Made by a program: the position numbers and the translations under genes. Below, piece after piece: positions 1 through 12,093 of a stretch of DNA of 64,000 nt. The notes beneath the pieces were generated by a model that made no database searches, was not told the origin of the DNA, and worked only from the letters and a program-made list of their open reading frames with translations. Position 1 is the stretch's first letter; every line of letters starts with the position of its first letter. The stretch lies in NCBI GenBank assembly GCA_029959085.1, contig JARWIR010000005.1, positions 5,024,501 through 5,088,500 of the forward strand, read 5' to 3'. This DNA comes from Nemophila menziesii. Its lineage: Eukaryota > Streptophyta > Magnoliopsida > Boraginales > Hydrophyllaceae.

Positions 1-1056
1 GTGTTTGAAGAAGTAGATGAGCTGTGGGTTAACTGTTTGGTAGGTCAATTTCTCGATAGTCCGCCTGTTTTTTTGCTATTACAAATTTTGTTAAATTTCA
101 ATGGAAGAGTTTGGGACAAGTTGAAGTTAAATCTAGTGCGAAAGGTGTTTATGTATTCAAATTCGAGAATCAACAATTTTATAACAAAGCTCTAGAGCAA
201 CTATGGCACGTCAATGGTAAACCTCTCTTGCTTAGACCATGGACTGCTGACACTTAGTTTGAAAAAGTGGATGTCATGAAAATTCTGATTTGGGTATAAC
301 TTATAAATGTTCCTATGAATCTATGGACCCAGAGAGGATTGAGTTATGTTGCTAGTGGTGTAGGTGTCCCATTACAGATGGATTCTATTACAGAGTCTAA
401 ATCTAGATTAGGATATGCTAGAGTGTGTATTGAAGTGGATACTAAGGATGAATTGCCTGAGAATGTGTATGTAGATGTTGGTAAGGAAGATTTACACATT
501 GTTATAGTGGAATGTGACTGGAAGCCCATAATCTGTCTCAAATGTAATAAGTTCGGGCATATGGATACTAAATGTAAGAATATGCAGAAGGTCTGGGTTC
601 AAAAAGAGAAGATAACTGACAATTCAGTTTCAGATAAAGGTAAAGGCAAAGAGGAAGAGTGGAAAGTGGTCAGTAACAAATCTCAGAAGACTGAAGAGGC
701 TGGGTCTATCTCTATTCAAAATTCAAACAAATTTGAGAAATTACAAGAACAAAGAGATATCAATAAGGATGTTCTTGCTTTTATTAATCATGAAGGTGGT
801 AAGGATATCACAAGACCTCCAAACTTATGAATATAGCTTCATGGAATGTTAGGCGGTTGAATAATATCCTTAGGCAGATGTCAAGGATTTTCTTATTAGC
901 AATAAGGCCAGACTGATTGGTTCGCTTGAAACTAAGGTCAGACAAGATAAATTTGAGTCTATAATAAAGAATCACTTCTTTAGTTATGAAGTGGTTCACA
1001 ACTATAATAAAGATGCTTCTGGAAAAATTTGGATCTTATGGGACCAAAATTGTGTT
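1..1056 (+). pseudogene. Decayed LINE (L1-type): ORF1 with CCHC knuckle and start of ORF2
   Basis: Three broken frames read as the gag-like ORF1 of a plant L1 element. The first (1-195) and the stretch to about 300 resemble the DUF4283 domain. The open frame 315-830 carries a CCHC zinc knuckle (CLKCNKFGHMDTKC) followed by a charged, lysine-rich tail. Just after its stop, at about 832, a second frame starts with a WNVRRLNN-like motif, which is typical of the beginning of the LINE endonuclease. A stop and frame changes near 195-315 show it is dead. The element runs off the left edge and ends abruptly at about 1056, where an oppositely oriented Copia fragment begins. Family assignment is from motif recognition only. 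Confidence 0.8.
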
Positions 1057-2490
1057 AGATAGGGTAAAGACCATCCCTATAAGGGCCCTGAAACAACACA
1101 CGATGTGAAAAGGAATCACAAATAGACACAGAAGTAGCTGAGAATGTAATGTAACAATTATTATCTCTAGTGAACTTAGACATTGATAGAAGATTAGAAG
1201 AAATAGAAGGAACACAAAGGATGTTATGTAAAACAAAGGAAGAAGAGGAGGAAAGAAGCTTACTATTTCTAATGTGAGCGATGTCCAAGGATTGCCCAAA
1301 CCAACAGTTATAACACTAGAACCACCATATGGTGTAGGTTGTTGAATCAAATTCAAGTGTGCGTAACGTGACTTTTAGACCCTGAGTCTAAGTACCAAAG
1401 TTTTGGATCATAAACTGATGGATTATGATTAGTTTGAGGTGTGAGAGCCACACGATATTGAGCTTGAGGTGAGGGAAAATTCACATAATCAGTTTTATAC
1501 CAACAATCAACTGTAGAATGTCCATAACAGATACATATTTGACACGTAGAAACATTAGAAGAGGAAGAATGCATACCAAAACCACTAGATGAAGAGGAAT
1601 TTGGTGGTGCACCCAATACAGACGGTGAAGATGAACCACGTCCACGTCCTCTTCCACGACCTATTTTAGATATCCACGTCCTCGATTCAAATAAGTAGAT
1701 GAAACAGAGAAATTTCGAGAAGGTGAATACAGAGCTGTATGGGAATTTCTCAAGCTTTCACTAGATTCACTCATCTTCATATGCAATTCCTCCGAAACAA
1801 GTAAACTACCAAGAGAATGAAAGCTAAGAGTGGAGGTTTGAGCATTCGAAAGTCTGATACTCAATTTAAACTGATTATACTCCTGTTGTAAGCGTTTAAG
1901 AGTATACATAATAACATCCTCAAGTGGTAGAGTTGAGGATGCCGTCTCAAACCCATCACAGATGTTTTGTACCTCAGCTAAGTATGCAGTCATACACCTA
2001 TCACCCTTCTGAATATGGCAGAGTAACATCTTAAGCTGATGAATATAAGTGCGACACCACGACATAAAATTTCTTTAAGTTTATGCCAAACTTCAAAGGA
2101 ATGAGATACTTTGACAGCTTGAGAGAATATAGACAAAATTTTAGAAGATAGTAGTAAAACTTTAAGTTGTTAATCTTCAACCATCCACGTAGAATAGTGT
2201 GGATCACCTGGAAGAGTTGGTGTTTGAGATCCATCAATATGACTAAGATAGCTATGTGCCTCGAAGACAGTTTCCAATTGTGAACGCCATAGCACATAGT
2301 TGGTGGAATCGAGTTTTATTTGTACTAATCTGCTCCAGTTTTGTCGAAGGAGCAAGAGCCCAGCTGGAATTGAGGAGCTGAAGTGAATGTGAGGAGTTGT
2401 TGAAGAAGAAGACTCCATTATTGTAAGATAGCAAAAGCTAGGATCAGAGACAAGAGAAGAAGCTTTATACCGCCATTAATGGCGTGTTTT
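1057..2490 (-). pseudogene. Degenerate Copia gag-protease fragment
   Basis: Read on the minus strand, translation starts at 2418 with a serine-rich leader and IPAGLLLLRQNW, then a QIKLDSTNYVLW segment. Both match the N-terminus of the intact Copia element at 12.1 kb. Further gag, a zinc knuckle (CQICICYGHSTVDCW), a protease core (WYLDSGSKSHVT, with the Asp-Ser-Gly triad) and the start of the GAG-pre-integrase region (FQGPYRDGLYPI) follow in three different frames. The leader at 2419-2490 shares the short palindrome GCCATTAATGGC with the intact element. Integrase, reverse transcriptase and 3' LTR are missing. The fragment abuts LINE sequence at about 1056. No primer-binding site is recognisable. 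Confidence 0.85.
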
Positions 2491-2880
2491 GAAGCTTCAA
2501 ATTTTAAAATTCTCCTATGTTGTTCATGATAGTATATCACATAAGATAGAGAGGAAGAGAGATTTTGTATATATATTTTCAGTGTGTAAATGTTGTTGCA
2601 AGAAAGAGTATATATCAGTGTTTACTTACACCTCTTCTACTAATATACATATATACGCTACATCTATCACATTTTAACTAACTTCTCTTATTCGTTAGGC
2701 GATGTAATCTTGTGTAACTCAGCTGCATTGTGCTTATTATGTGCCTCCTGTATCTTGTATGTTATCACTAATTATATTCATTGTATTTTGAAATAAATTA
2801 ATAACTTTTACTTACGGTTCAAAATTTTTAGGCTGCTTCATATCTCTATTTGTGAGTATTAAGTTTAGGACAAACACATT
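2491..2880. other. AT-rich intergenic stretch
   Basis: No gene is seen. The stretch lies upstream (in element orientation) of the Copia fragment and could contain its decayed 5' LTR, since it has TATA-like runs near 2570, but no boundary can be placed. Confidence 0.3.
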
Positions 2881-2889
2881 TTTGTTTTA

Positions 2890-4534
2890 GGGTGAATTAT
2901 CTATAGGGACCTAGGAGCACTATTTTTTCTCTATAGAGTAGTGTCTTGAAAGTTGTTATTCTTAGGGACCTCATTTTTGACAATAGTCTTTCCTACCCTT
3001 ACTAACACTAAAAGACAAAAAGGTGTGATGTCACTGTTTCTCTCTCCTCTACCACTACCCACCTACCACCTACCCACAATCTCCGACCTCCGGCCACCGA
3101 CCACCGACCACCACCACCACCACCGACCACCGATCTCCGACCACGGACCTCCGGTCACCAGTTACCGGTCACCGGAAAAAACATAGAGTACTCTGATAAA
3201 AAACATAGAGTACTCTGAGAAAAACATAGAGTACTCTGTATATTTTAATGAATATTCTAAAAATCCGACCACCGACCTCCGTCTGCCAGAAAAAATACAG
3301 AGTACTGTATAAAAATGTAGAGTACTCTAAGAAAAACTCGGAGTACTCTAAGAAAAACTCGGAGTACTCTCAGAAATTCTCGGAGTACTCTAAGAAATTC
3401 TATGAGTACTCTTAAAATTTATGGGTCCTATTAAAACACACAAAAACACACAATAGTATAATTGGAAAATATCAAGTATTATTTAAAAAAAAAGCATAAT
3501 TACAGATTTATTTACAATGTAAAAAAAAAAAAAAATACTAACTGGTTTGACCAGATCTAGATCTGGTCAACCGTTTACAAAGAAAAAAAAAAAAAATAGA
3601 TCGGCTTCTTCTTCTTCTCGCGTGAAGCAGCCATGGAGGTCTTCAGCTTCAGCCTCGAACAGGATCTTCAGCCATGGAATCAGCACCTCACAACCACCAC
3701 AACCACCATCTCCATCCTCTCCGGCGAGCTTCGAACACAGCAAATCTCCGGCGAGCTTCGAACACAGCAGGAGCTTCGACCCTGCAGCACCACCACCATG
3801 GAGTAGCCATGGAATCGCGAGATCCAACACAGCAGGAGCAAGGTAGTCACGAACACAGCTTGGCGAATGGATCTCGGCAGCGAAGCAACGAAGCTGCTTC
3901 TAGGGTTGCGCGAACGGATCGAGATATCACCTCGGCTTCTCCAGCAGTGCTTCGGTGGTCACGAGCTCGCGAAAGGGAGGCGGTTTGGGAGCTGGGGGGG
4001 GGGGGAGAGAGAGATACGGGAGGATGGAGATGGTGGTTGTGGTGGTTGTTCTCATGGAGGAGGAGATTGGTGGTGGCGGTTTGGGAGATGGGGGAGGAGA
4101 TTGGTGGTGGGGGATGGTGGCGAACGAAGCAAGAGAAGGGAGATGGAGGTGCTTCTGTTCTCCGGCGGTGGTTGATGGAGGTGGTGGTGGCGGTTTGGGA
4201 GAGGGGGAGGAGATAGAAGGAAGCAAGATAAGGGAGATGGAGGTGCTTCTGTTCTCCGGCGGTGGTTGATGGAGGTGGTGGTGGCGGTTTGGGAGAGAGG
4301 GAGGAGAGAGATAGTGGAGGTGGGGAGGTGAGAGACTAATGAGGTGAAATTATAATTGTGGGGTTCTAATTTAGTATATATAGAGGGGAAAAAACAAAAG
4401 AGGGTAGAAACGTAATAGGGGTTTGGGGGTTTATGTGTTAAAAAGTTTAAAAGGTCTTTAGTAAGAAGAGGCTCTAGGTAGGGGTGCTAACTCGAAGAGG
4501 GGTGTGTCTTCAAGACCCTAGGTGTAATTATCTC
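2890..4534 (+). mobile_element. Non-autonomous Mutator-like element A (9-bp TSD)
   Basis: The segment is bounded by perfect 9-bp direct repeats TTTGTTTTA at 2881-2889 and 4535-4543, the target-site length of Mutator-like transposons. Its ends, GGGTGAATTATCTATAGGG and the complement of the right end GAGATAATTACACCTAGGG, form short imperfect inverted repeats of about 25 bp. Inside are an array of AGAGTACTCT palindromes (3181-3413), the palindrome CCAGATCTAGATCTGG near 3553, and a GC-rich region (3600-4330) with long low-complexity frames that do not resemble a transposase. A block of about 95 bp is tandemly repeated near 4136-4300. An inverted sister copy lies at 45205-46784. No transposase is encoded, so the element is non-autonomous; the GC-rich part could be a captured gene fragment. 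Confidence 0.8.
3181..3413. repeat. Tandem AGAGTACTCT palindrome array (element A)
   Basis: Roughly eight units of about 20 bp each contain the perfect palindrome AGAGTACTCT or its variant GGAGTACTC, separated by A-rich spacers and interrupted by a short non-repeat stretch at 3241-3300. The same array occurs in element B. Confidence 0.85.
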
Positions 4535-4689
4535 TTTGTTTTATAATGACTCAACATAAGACCATCAATTTGTGAATCTCGATATATAATTGTCACAATA
4601 AATTCGAAATCTTCTATTTTATTGGTTTCTGAAATGGATAAAATTTAGAAAGCAGCAAATGTAAATAACACTGGAGTATATATGACATT

Positions 4690-4723
4690 TGCATAACACA
4701 GGGACCAATAGTGCAATTAACCC
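4690..4723 (+). repeat. Dispersed GGGACC..AGTGCAATTA motif (one instance)
   Basis: The sequence GCATAACACAGGGACCAATAG followed by TGCAATTAACCC is one instance of a short motif found at more than 20 places in this window (see findings). Here it lies about 210 bp upstream of the methyltransferase start codon. Confidence 0.7.
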
Positions 4724-4934
4724 TTTACAAAAATATTTCCAAACCAATTCTAATGGGTTAGTAAAGAGGTAGTTACTTATGGGCCTTTATTCATAACAAT
4801 AGTAAATGGGTAGTAACTTATGGCCCTTTATATTTATAACACTAAGGGTATGTTTGGATTAAGGGGGGATTATTTATTAAAGGATAAGCTTTAGTCATAT
4901 TTGCTCTATACACGTCCATCTCCTTCAGTACACG

Positions 4935-5045
4935 ATGTCGTCGAGGCCGGAGTTACAAGCTCCACCGGAGATATTTTACAACGACGATGAAGCTCGCAAG
5001 TACACTTCCTCTTCTCGTATCATCGAAATTCAGGTACCTATACAT

Positions 5046-5127
<82 letters not shown>

Positions 5128-6458
5128 CAGCTAATTTCTTATTTTATTGTAAAAAAATTTAATTTTGAATTCTGATAAAAAGGCTAAACTCTCGGAGAGA
5201 GCACTTGAGCTTCTTGCTTTGCCGAACGATAATATTCCTCGATTACTCCTTGATATTGGTAAGCTCTGCTTGTTCAGCTTATATACATTGATATTACTAT
5301 TTCAATCTATGAGTTAATTGCACTATATGCCCTTATATTCGTATCTTCTAGGGTGTGGATCAGGGCTTAGTGGAAACACAATAACAGAGCATGGACATCA
5401 ATGGATCGGGTTAGATATATCACCATCAATGCTCGGTATATATAATATTTTAATTGTTTTTCAATTTTTTCAAATTTTTCAAATTTTCTTTTTAACCCCC
5501 ACACTTTCGAAAAGTGCAGATGTTGCTTTGGATCAAGAGGTTGAAGGTGAGCTTATGCTTACTGATATAGGCCAGGTTTATAAACTTAATTTTCCGAATG
5601 TGATTCAAATAGAATTCTTAAAAACTATATATTATATAATTTTGCTGAAAATTAAAAATAAATAATCTCTGATAGGGTTTAGAGCTTCGACCTGGAGTTA
5701 TCGATGGTGCCATTAGTATCTCAGCTGTTCAGGTTTGTTTAATAAAATTTTAAGATGAATTTTACAAATATTGATTTATAATATATAATTCCTCAGTGGT
5801 TATGTAATGCTGATAAATCTTTTCATGAGCCTAGGAAAAGACTGAAGTAAGTCAAATTCTTTATTGACTCTTTTACAATGTGTTTTGACTATTCTACAAA
5901 ATATGTTTTCTCAGGGCCTTTTTTGAGTCATTATATAGATGTTTAGCTAGGGGTGCAAGAGTAGTTTTACAAGTATACCCCGAGAATAATGCTCAATGTG
6001 AATTAATAGTAACATCTGCTATAAACTCTGGATTTAGTGGTGATATAGTTGTTGATTATCCAAACAGGTAAGGGTTAAATTGACACGAGAGTATAATCTA
6101 GGGACTGATATATAATTTCTTGTAACAGCACAAAAAGGAAAAAAGTATTTTTAGTTTTCACTTGTGGTCCATTTTTGAGTAATGAGACTTTAAAAGCTAA
6201 AGGCGAAGATGGAGAAAGCTGTTCTGATGAAGATAATGGAACGGTGAGTAATTTAGCAAAATATAGGGACCTATAGTGTAATTAACTTTTTGTTATGATA
6301 TACAGGTAAAAGTTACGGAGAGGAGTAAAAGGAGAAAAGTGAATAAGAAAGGGAAAGAATGGTTGATTGAGAAGAAGGAACAAATGAGGAGAAGAGGACA
6401 CGTGGTGCCTCCTGATTCGAAGAAATATACTGGAAGAAAACGTAAGGATCGGTTTTAA
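4935..6458 (+). CDS. RID2: 18S rRNA (guanine-N7)-methyltransferase, RID2/BUD23 family
   Basis: Nine exons (4935-5033, 5183-5258, 5352-5435, 5520-5575, 5676-5732, 5797-5846, 5915-6067, 6129-6243, 6306-6458) join in frame with GT-AG borders to give 280 residues. The N-terminus ([12 protein letters not shown]) and the SAM-binding motif I ([13 protein letters not shown], around residue 55-65) mark the BUD23/WBSCR22 family. The downstream GLDISPSML and [17 protein letters not shown] segments and a lysine/arginine-rich C-terminus ending GRKRKDRF agree. The family N7-methylates a guanine of 18S rRNA during 40S subunit assembly in the nucleolus and nucleus; the Arabidopsis member is RID2. Length fits the family and the frame is intact. 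Intron 1 holds a 70-bp (TA)n run. Introns 2 and 8 hold copies of the dispersed GGGACC motif. Confidence 0.95.
5052..5125. repeat. (TA)n microsatellite in RID2 intron 1
   Basis: An uninterrupted TA dinucleotide run of about 74 bp lies between exons 1 and 2. Confidence 0.95.
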
Positions 6459-6630
6459 TCTGAGCCGTTAAATTAAACATATGAGTTTTACTTTTGTTTA
6501 GATAGAGAGATCGTGAAAGTTTTGGAGGATAGTTTGTATTTATTTTGTAAAAATATTACGCTTTTACAATGGTTTACCTATTTAATTTATGTTATGTTGA
6601 ATTTTTAAATGTATGGTTTCAGATTGTAGT

Positions 6631-6811
6631 AGGGGTGAGCAAAATAAAACCGAAAAACCGAACCGATCCAAAAAACCGAAAAAACCGAACCGAAAAAACC
6701 GAAAACCGACAAAACCGTTCGGTTTGGTATAAGCTTTTTTAAAAACCGAAAAAGTTCGGTTCGGTACGGTTTTTATATGCTAAACCGAACCGGAAAACCG
6801 AACCGAAAAAA
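6631..6811. repeat. AACCGAAC-rich low-complexity repeat
   Basis: Imperfect repetition of AACCGAACCG and AAAAACCG units begins with AGGGGTGAGC. Such blocks are common at the ends of plant DNA transposons, often hAT-like, but no second end or target duplication was found. Confidence 0.6.
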
Positions 6812-7659
6812 ATACAAAAATTAAGACATTCTTGAATTTAATATATATTCTTGAAGAGATTATGAAAATGGGATAGAAAATGGAATAATTTTTTAAAACA
6901 AAAATGTTCATATATGACATGCACCGCCCCTAAAAATGTCCTAATATGTAACATATTCTTACATAAGTCATTAGTCGATATATTTTAAAAAATCTTCCGT
7001 TTATTAATATTTGTTGAAGGTAAAGCATACACATTAAATTTTATAAATATTTCTTTGAAATTATTTGTCTACGACTAATATATAATATTTGAGTTCTAGA
7101 AATGCAATATCCTACACGGGTCAATAAATGAAAATCAAACACTTCATACGTGGATTTGTTAGAAAATAAAATGTCTCAAGTACACACACTTAAAACATAT
7201 CCAACTATCGAATTAAACACATACCAATAAAATGTCTCAAGTACACACTTACAATCATTGTAGTATGTGTCTAGGGGTTGCTTTAATACAAGATCACTAA
7301 CCACAAAGTATAAAAGAGCATTAAAAATAATAGTCTCTATTAATGATTTAAAATTATGTTATAGAAGGTTTTAATACCGAATAATATACCAGACAATTTG
7401 ACTAAAAAAATATACCAGACAATACCGAACAATGGAGTAGTGAAATTCCTAATACAGTATCTGTACAACTTGGGATATCATATATCTTTTTGCAACTTGT
7501 TTAATCGTAGCTTTTAAATGTGCGCAAGGGCCACCAAGGAAAAAAAGTGAGAATGGTCTACTATTTTGATATTGGTCAGTCTCAAATCAATTTAATTATA
7601 TTTCTATCTTGTTGTAACCTATCTTTTGGACTTAGCGACCATTTCAGTGGTCGTAATAG
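6812..7659. other. AT-rich intergenic region
   Basis: No coding sequence is recognised. A short dyad, GACCATTTCAGTGGTC, lies at about 7638, just before the truncated WAT1 fragment. The left breakpoint of the inverted duplication is at about 7660. Confidence 0.4.
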
Positions 7660-7663
7660 ATAT

Positions 7664-8223
7664 AGCGTCACATGCTTTACAGACCCGAATGTGAGCAAAT
7701 GGAGAATCAATTCCTACGTAACGTTAGCCTCTATTCTATGCCAAGTGAGTTTATTTTCTTTGTTAATATTACTTGAATTATAAAATAATCGCGATTACTA
7801 ATTTTAATCTCATACTATGTGTAGACATTAGTAGGTTCATGCTGTATTACCACAGTTCAGACATGGGTAATACGCCTAAAGGGACCTATCTATGTTGCTA
7901 TGTTTAAACCATTGTCAATTGCTATAGCTGTTTTAATGGGGGTAATCATTCTCGGTGATACTCTCTATCTCGGAAGGTAAATTTATTACTTCAAAATACC
8001 TAAAGGTGGTCTCCTATGGTTTTAAAATTTTGACTTAGCCGTTGGATTTGAATTTTGCAGTATCATTGGAGCTATAATCATAGCGGTTGGATTCTACACA
8101 GTGCTATGGGGGAAAACAAACGAGGAACCAGTAGAAGAAGACAAAGAAACCCTAGACTTGGAGTCATCTACAGCTCCTCTAAAAGTGCCATTTTTACAAA
8201 ACAGCAAAACACAAAACAACTAA
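7664..8223 (+). pseudogene. WAT1-related transporter, 3' fragment
   Basis: Part of exon 4 (about 7664-7744), exon 5 (7825-7976, 152 bp) and exon 6 (8061-8223, 163 bp) match the last three exons of the intact WAT1-like gene at 55888-58006. Exons 5 and 6 have identical lengths and phases, and the peptides are nearly identical ([35 protein letters not shown]). Exons 1-3 and the 5' part of exon 4 are absent; upstream sequence is unrelated. The fragment therefore marks one edge of the inverted duplication. It keeps an open frame and splice sites but has no start and lacks the first half of the protein, so it is most likely a dead gene end. Confidence 0.9.
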
Positions 8224-9264
8224 AACAGGGAATAAATGGGGGAATATCATCTTTTCTTTTCTTTTCTTTTCTTCTAACTAGTATTTGTAAGACAGATTTA
8301 AATGTTGTTAATAGTGAAAAAGCAATTAGACAATCATCACATGAGTAGAAGTTCAATCTTCAAACTAATTGTATGTTATCTCTCCAGATGAAAGAAAGAA
8401 AGAACATATCTCTAGCAAAGAGTATTTCAGGCCATAGTAGAAGAGAATTTAAAAGTATTATTACAGATAAAATGCTAACAAATGTGCTTTAGTTTTGTAA
8501 TGCGTAGGAATAGTAGTAGTAGTAGTAGGATAGTGCCTTTCCAGCCTTTTACTAAGGTCTGAGATCATCAGACATGGCTGAACGGATTTGGTTCTGGGCG
8601 AGAATATCCGCAGTTAAAGCCTTTGCTGATTCATTGTGAAGGATCAGAGTCTACAAAAACAAGAAAGATAAACACCATAAGTTTGACTAATTCACAATTT
8701 TATTCCCTAGACTTGTAAACTTAACAGTTTAGTCCCTTATCACTTTGAGATTGTGACATAGTTAGTCTCTTTTGTCACAAAATCAAAAGATAAAGGGATT
8801 GAAATGTTAGATTTGCAAGATAAAAGGACTGAACTATCAAAATAAACAAAGATAAAAGGACCAAGTGTGTTATCTACTTGCACAAATTACCATACTGGAA
8901 CTAGCAGATAATGAATTTTTTACACTAGATAAAAGGATTAATCTGTTGTGTTTGCAAGATAAGGGATTAAATATTACCTTTCCGTATTCAAGATCAAAAC
9001 GCAGATAATCTTCCTTGCAGTTCTCTATCATGGCGACTAATTTCCTCAGATTTTCAACATGTTGGCCATTGAAATTTAAAATCTGTAACAAAAGAAAGAG
9101 ATAATGACACGTGTCAGCAAAAAGCTATAATAAGTTAGAAACAAATAAGTGGAGTTTACCTGGGTGTTAGCAAGATCGTCATATCCAAGATTGTCATAGT
9201 TAGCAAGAATCTACATTTTTAAGCAAATTTAGAAACAAACTTGTGGAATATAGAGACAGATCCT

Positions 9265-9521
9265 TGGTGCAATTAACTCAAAATAAATAAATTAATATAG
9301 GGACCCATAGTGCAATTTCATTTATAATATAGGGACATCTAGAGACACCTATATCGCGATTTCTGCATAATTCAGGGACGTGTAGTGCAGCTTTTGAATA
9401 ACACAGGGACCTGTAGTGTTGCTTTTGAATAACCTAGGGACCTACAGTGCAATTTTAGCATAACCTAGGGACCTACAGTGCAATTTTTGCATAAATATGG
9501 AGACTTATAGAGCTATTTACT
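9265..9521. repeat. Array of dispersed GGGACC motif in DEG9 copy-1 intron 6
   Basis: About seven imperfect units of 35-45 bp, each with GGGACCTACAGTGCAATTT or a close variant after an A/T-rich TTTGCATAA lead, lie between exons 6 and 7. A diverged array sits at the corresponding place in copy 2 (54620-54790). Confidence 0.85.
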
Positions 9522-11523
9522 CAAAAAAAGAATTGAGAAAGAGCTTGTCAGAAATGAACCTGAGAGACAATGACTATTTCTTCACCATGTGTCTGTTTCA
9601 TCTGGTATCTGAGTTTATCCAACAACGTCACAGGAGCTGCATTCCCATAGTCTCTTCCATACTGAATTACAAGTAATAGAATGTTAGTGAACCAAATCAA
9701 GAATCTTAATCATCAAACTATTAAAAGCTAAAGTAAATCCGTACACTATAAGAGAAGATAAAGCAAATTCATGAAAGATTAAGTAGAAACAAATAAACGA
9801 ACCTCAGAAACTAAGTATGGAATAGAAACGTTTGTGATAACAATTCCTCCAATGATATAGTAAGAAGGAGGGTCACCATTGAGGTGAGCTGGAATAAGTC
9901 GCTTCTTAGGTTCAAGTAATTGATACCACACATGTGTTTTGGTCCCACTAAGAAATTCCACTTCCACTGACTCTCCTACATATTTCTGAGAAATCAGGTA
10001 ACCAAAGTCAATTCGCTTCCCATCTTTAAACGCAACTGGAACAAAATAAAAACAAGAAAAATCATAAATCAATATAATGTATCAGTGGAAATTAAGATTA
10101 AAATCATTTATCACCTGTTCCGTCATTTCCAACATTGACCCCGTCAATTTTAGTTATCACATCGGAAGGCCTTAACATGGTAGCTTCGTTTGATGTAGGC
10201 TCAATCCTACTAATCCTAATACCTTTCTGATCCTGTCCTAATCCAATAGCTCTGCGAAATACAGCGTTTTCCATGTTTTGCCACTCAAGATTAAGTACCG
10301 GAAAGCCTAGAGAATACAAAGGTTTGAATTAATTGCAATATAAGTCCCTATATTTTAAGAAAATCTGATAATGTTATATAAGAAAACTCCACCTCTATAT
10401 TCAGTTGAGTCAAAGTCTCGAAGAAAATGCTGTACTACTGGTACTGGTATAACTAAGCTTGTGTACACTGCAGCATCATTTTTATTAGACAGAAATAAAA
10501 CTCCTACACATTGACCTTCTTTGTTTAAGACGGGCCCACCAGTATTTCCACAAGCAACAACGGTAGCATCAACCTGTTTAAACAAAACAAAACAAAACAC
10601 TCATGATATCAAACAGAAGAAACTAATTCAATTTATTTAATTAACAAATCTTCTTTATAAATGATAGATTGATAATTAACCTGCATTCCGAGAAGCTCAA
10701 TAAATCCATGGTGATATGATAGCATATCAATACGTGACACAACACCACTAGCCACGGACACAGTATATGCCTCGAGAGGATAACCTGCAATCTTCACGGG
10801 ATCTAGTACAGCTGGCAAAGCTCCAAACTCTAAAACCTGTTCTCCGTCCCAGAAACCATCCTCATGCACGGTTAATAGAGCTGTGACATCACAAGTAACA
10901 AAAATCAGTAATGCCTTCAACTTTTAAGCACGACTCAATCAAGTTAAGGGTAAATTACACCATTGGTCCCTGTGTGATTCCAAAAGACGCAACTATGCAC
11001 TACGATTTGCTATTTATGTTTTAGTATAAGAAATTAATATCAAACACGTTTGTACATATTACTGACTATCGCGTAATGAAGAAATAAATAGTTAATTGCA
11101 ACATTGGTCCCTCGTTATTTAAAAATATCTAAATACGTTCTTATATTCTACTTATTTTTACACACAGGGACCAATAGTGCAATTTTCCCTAAATTAAACA
11201 CTTCTCGCCCAAAATCTTGAATAAAATCTTCGTTAAATCACCTATTCATATAATCTTGTCTTGCTAAACAACTTGAGGATGCTGCCTAAATATCTAGGGC
11301 TTGCACCACACTCGTAATAGATGCAGATTATCGAAATAAAATCATGTTTAGAAATTATAATTTCTAAGTTATTTGTGTAATGTATTATCTAAAATATAAA
11401 ATGATTATGTATGTATATATAAATTCGGCAATAAATACATTATATATATAAATATATAGACACACATACATATACATATATAGATTGTTAGACACACATA
11501 CATATACATAAATAGATAGATAC

Positions 11524-11532
<9 letters not shown>

Positions 11533-11566
<34 letters not shown>
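11533..11566. repeat. (TA)n microsatellite
   Basis: A TA dinucleotide run lies in intron 1 of the DEG9-like copy 1, next to (CATA)n-like sequence. Confidence 0.9.
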
Positions 11567-11569
<3 letters not shown>

Positions 11570-11727
11570 TGTATGAACGTACCAAATACCAATATCACAA
11601 TCGATATCGGCGGCGAGCACGTAAGCTTGATATATAGTATCGGAGCCGCGCTTTTTGACCGTAACAAGAGTGTAATTCTCCACAGAGCGAGCAGTTGTGA
11701 TGATTCTCCGGCCTTGGATCATGAAAC

Positions 11728-11944
11728 TGATAAGATAAAGAAGAATCACAGCTCATGACAGCTGCCAAGTTGTTAGTTTGTTATAGAGTTTGTTATAACA
11801 GATATGTATGTATAGTGTATGTAATGAATATGTATGTATAGTGTATGTAATGACTAGTATATAAACATCACACATACATGAATGTAAACAATCAATCTAA
11901 TAAAATCTTCTCTTTACATATCTCTCTTTCTTCTCTCTTCTATA
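11728..11944 (+). repeat. 5' LTR of the Copia element
   Basis: It begins TGATAAGATAAAG and ends TTCTCTCTTCTATA rather than in the usual CA. A TATATAAA box lies at 11858-11865, preceded by a tandem 26-bp repeat (ATATGTATGTATAGTG units), and AATAAAA follows near 11899. Confidence 0.95.
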
Positions 11945-11956
11945 TGGTATCAGAGC
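11945..11956 (+). other. Primer-binding site (initiator tRNA-Met type)
   Basis: TGGTATCAGAGC directly follows the 5' LTR. It complements the 3' end of plant initiator tRNA-Met, the usual Copia primer. Confidence 0.9.
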
Positions 11957-12093
11957 AAATGAAAGAACAAGCTCTTTTCTTCTGCCATTAATGGCGTCTT
12001 AAGGATCAATATATAACCTTTTCTCTTGAGCTTTGCTTTCTTTCGCTCTTCGATCTTCCGCGCTTTCCTTACTCTATTCCTTTCTTACTCTTA

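Noticed and set aside
3547..4269. Several overlapping long frames (His-, Ser- and Gly-rich) inside element A
   Set aside because: Low-complexity GC-rich sequence open in many frames on both strands, inside a transposon with defined ends; no domain recognised.
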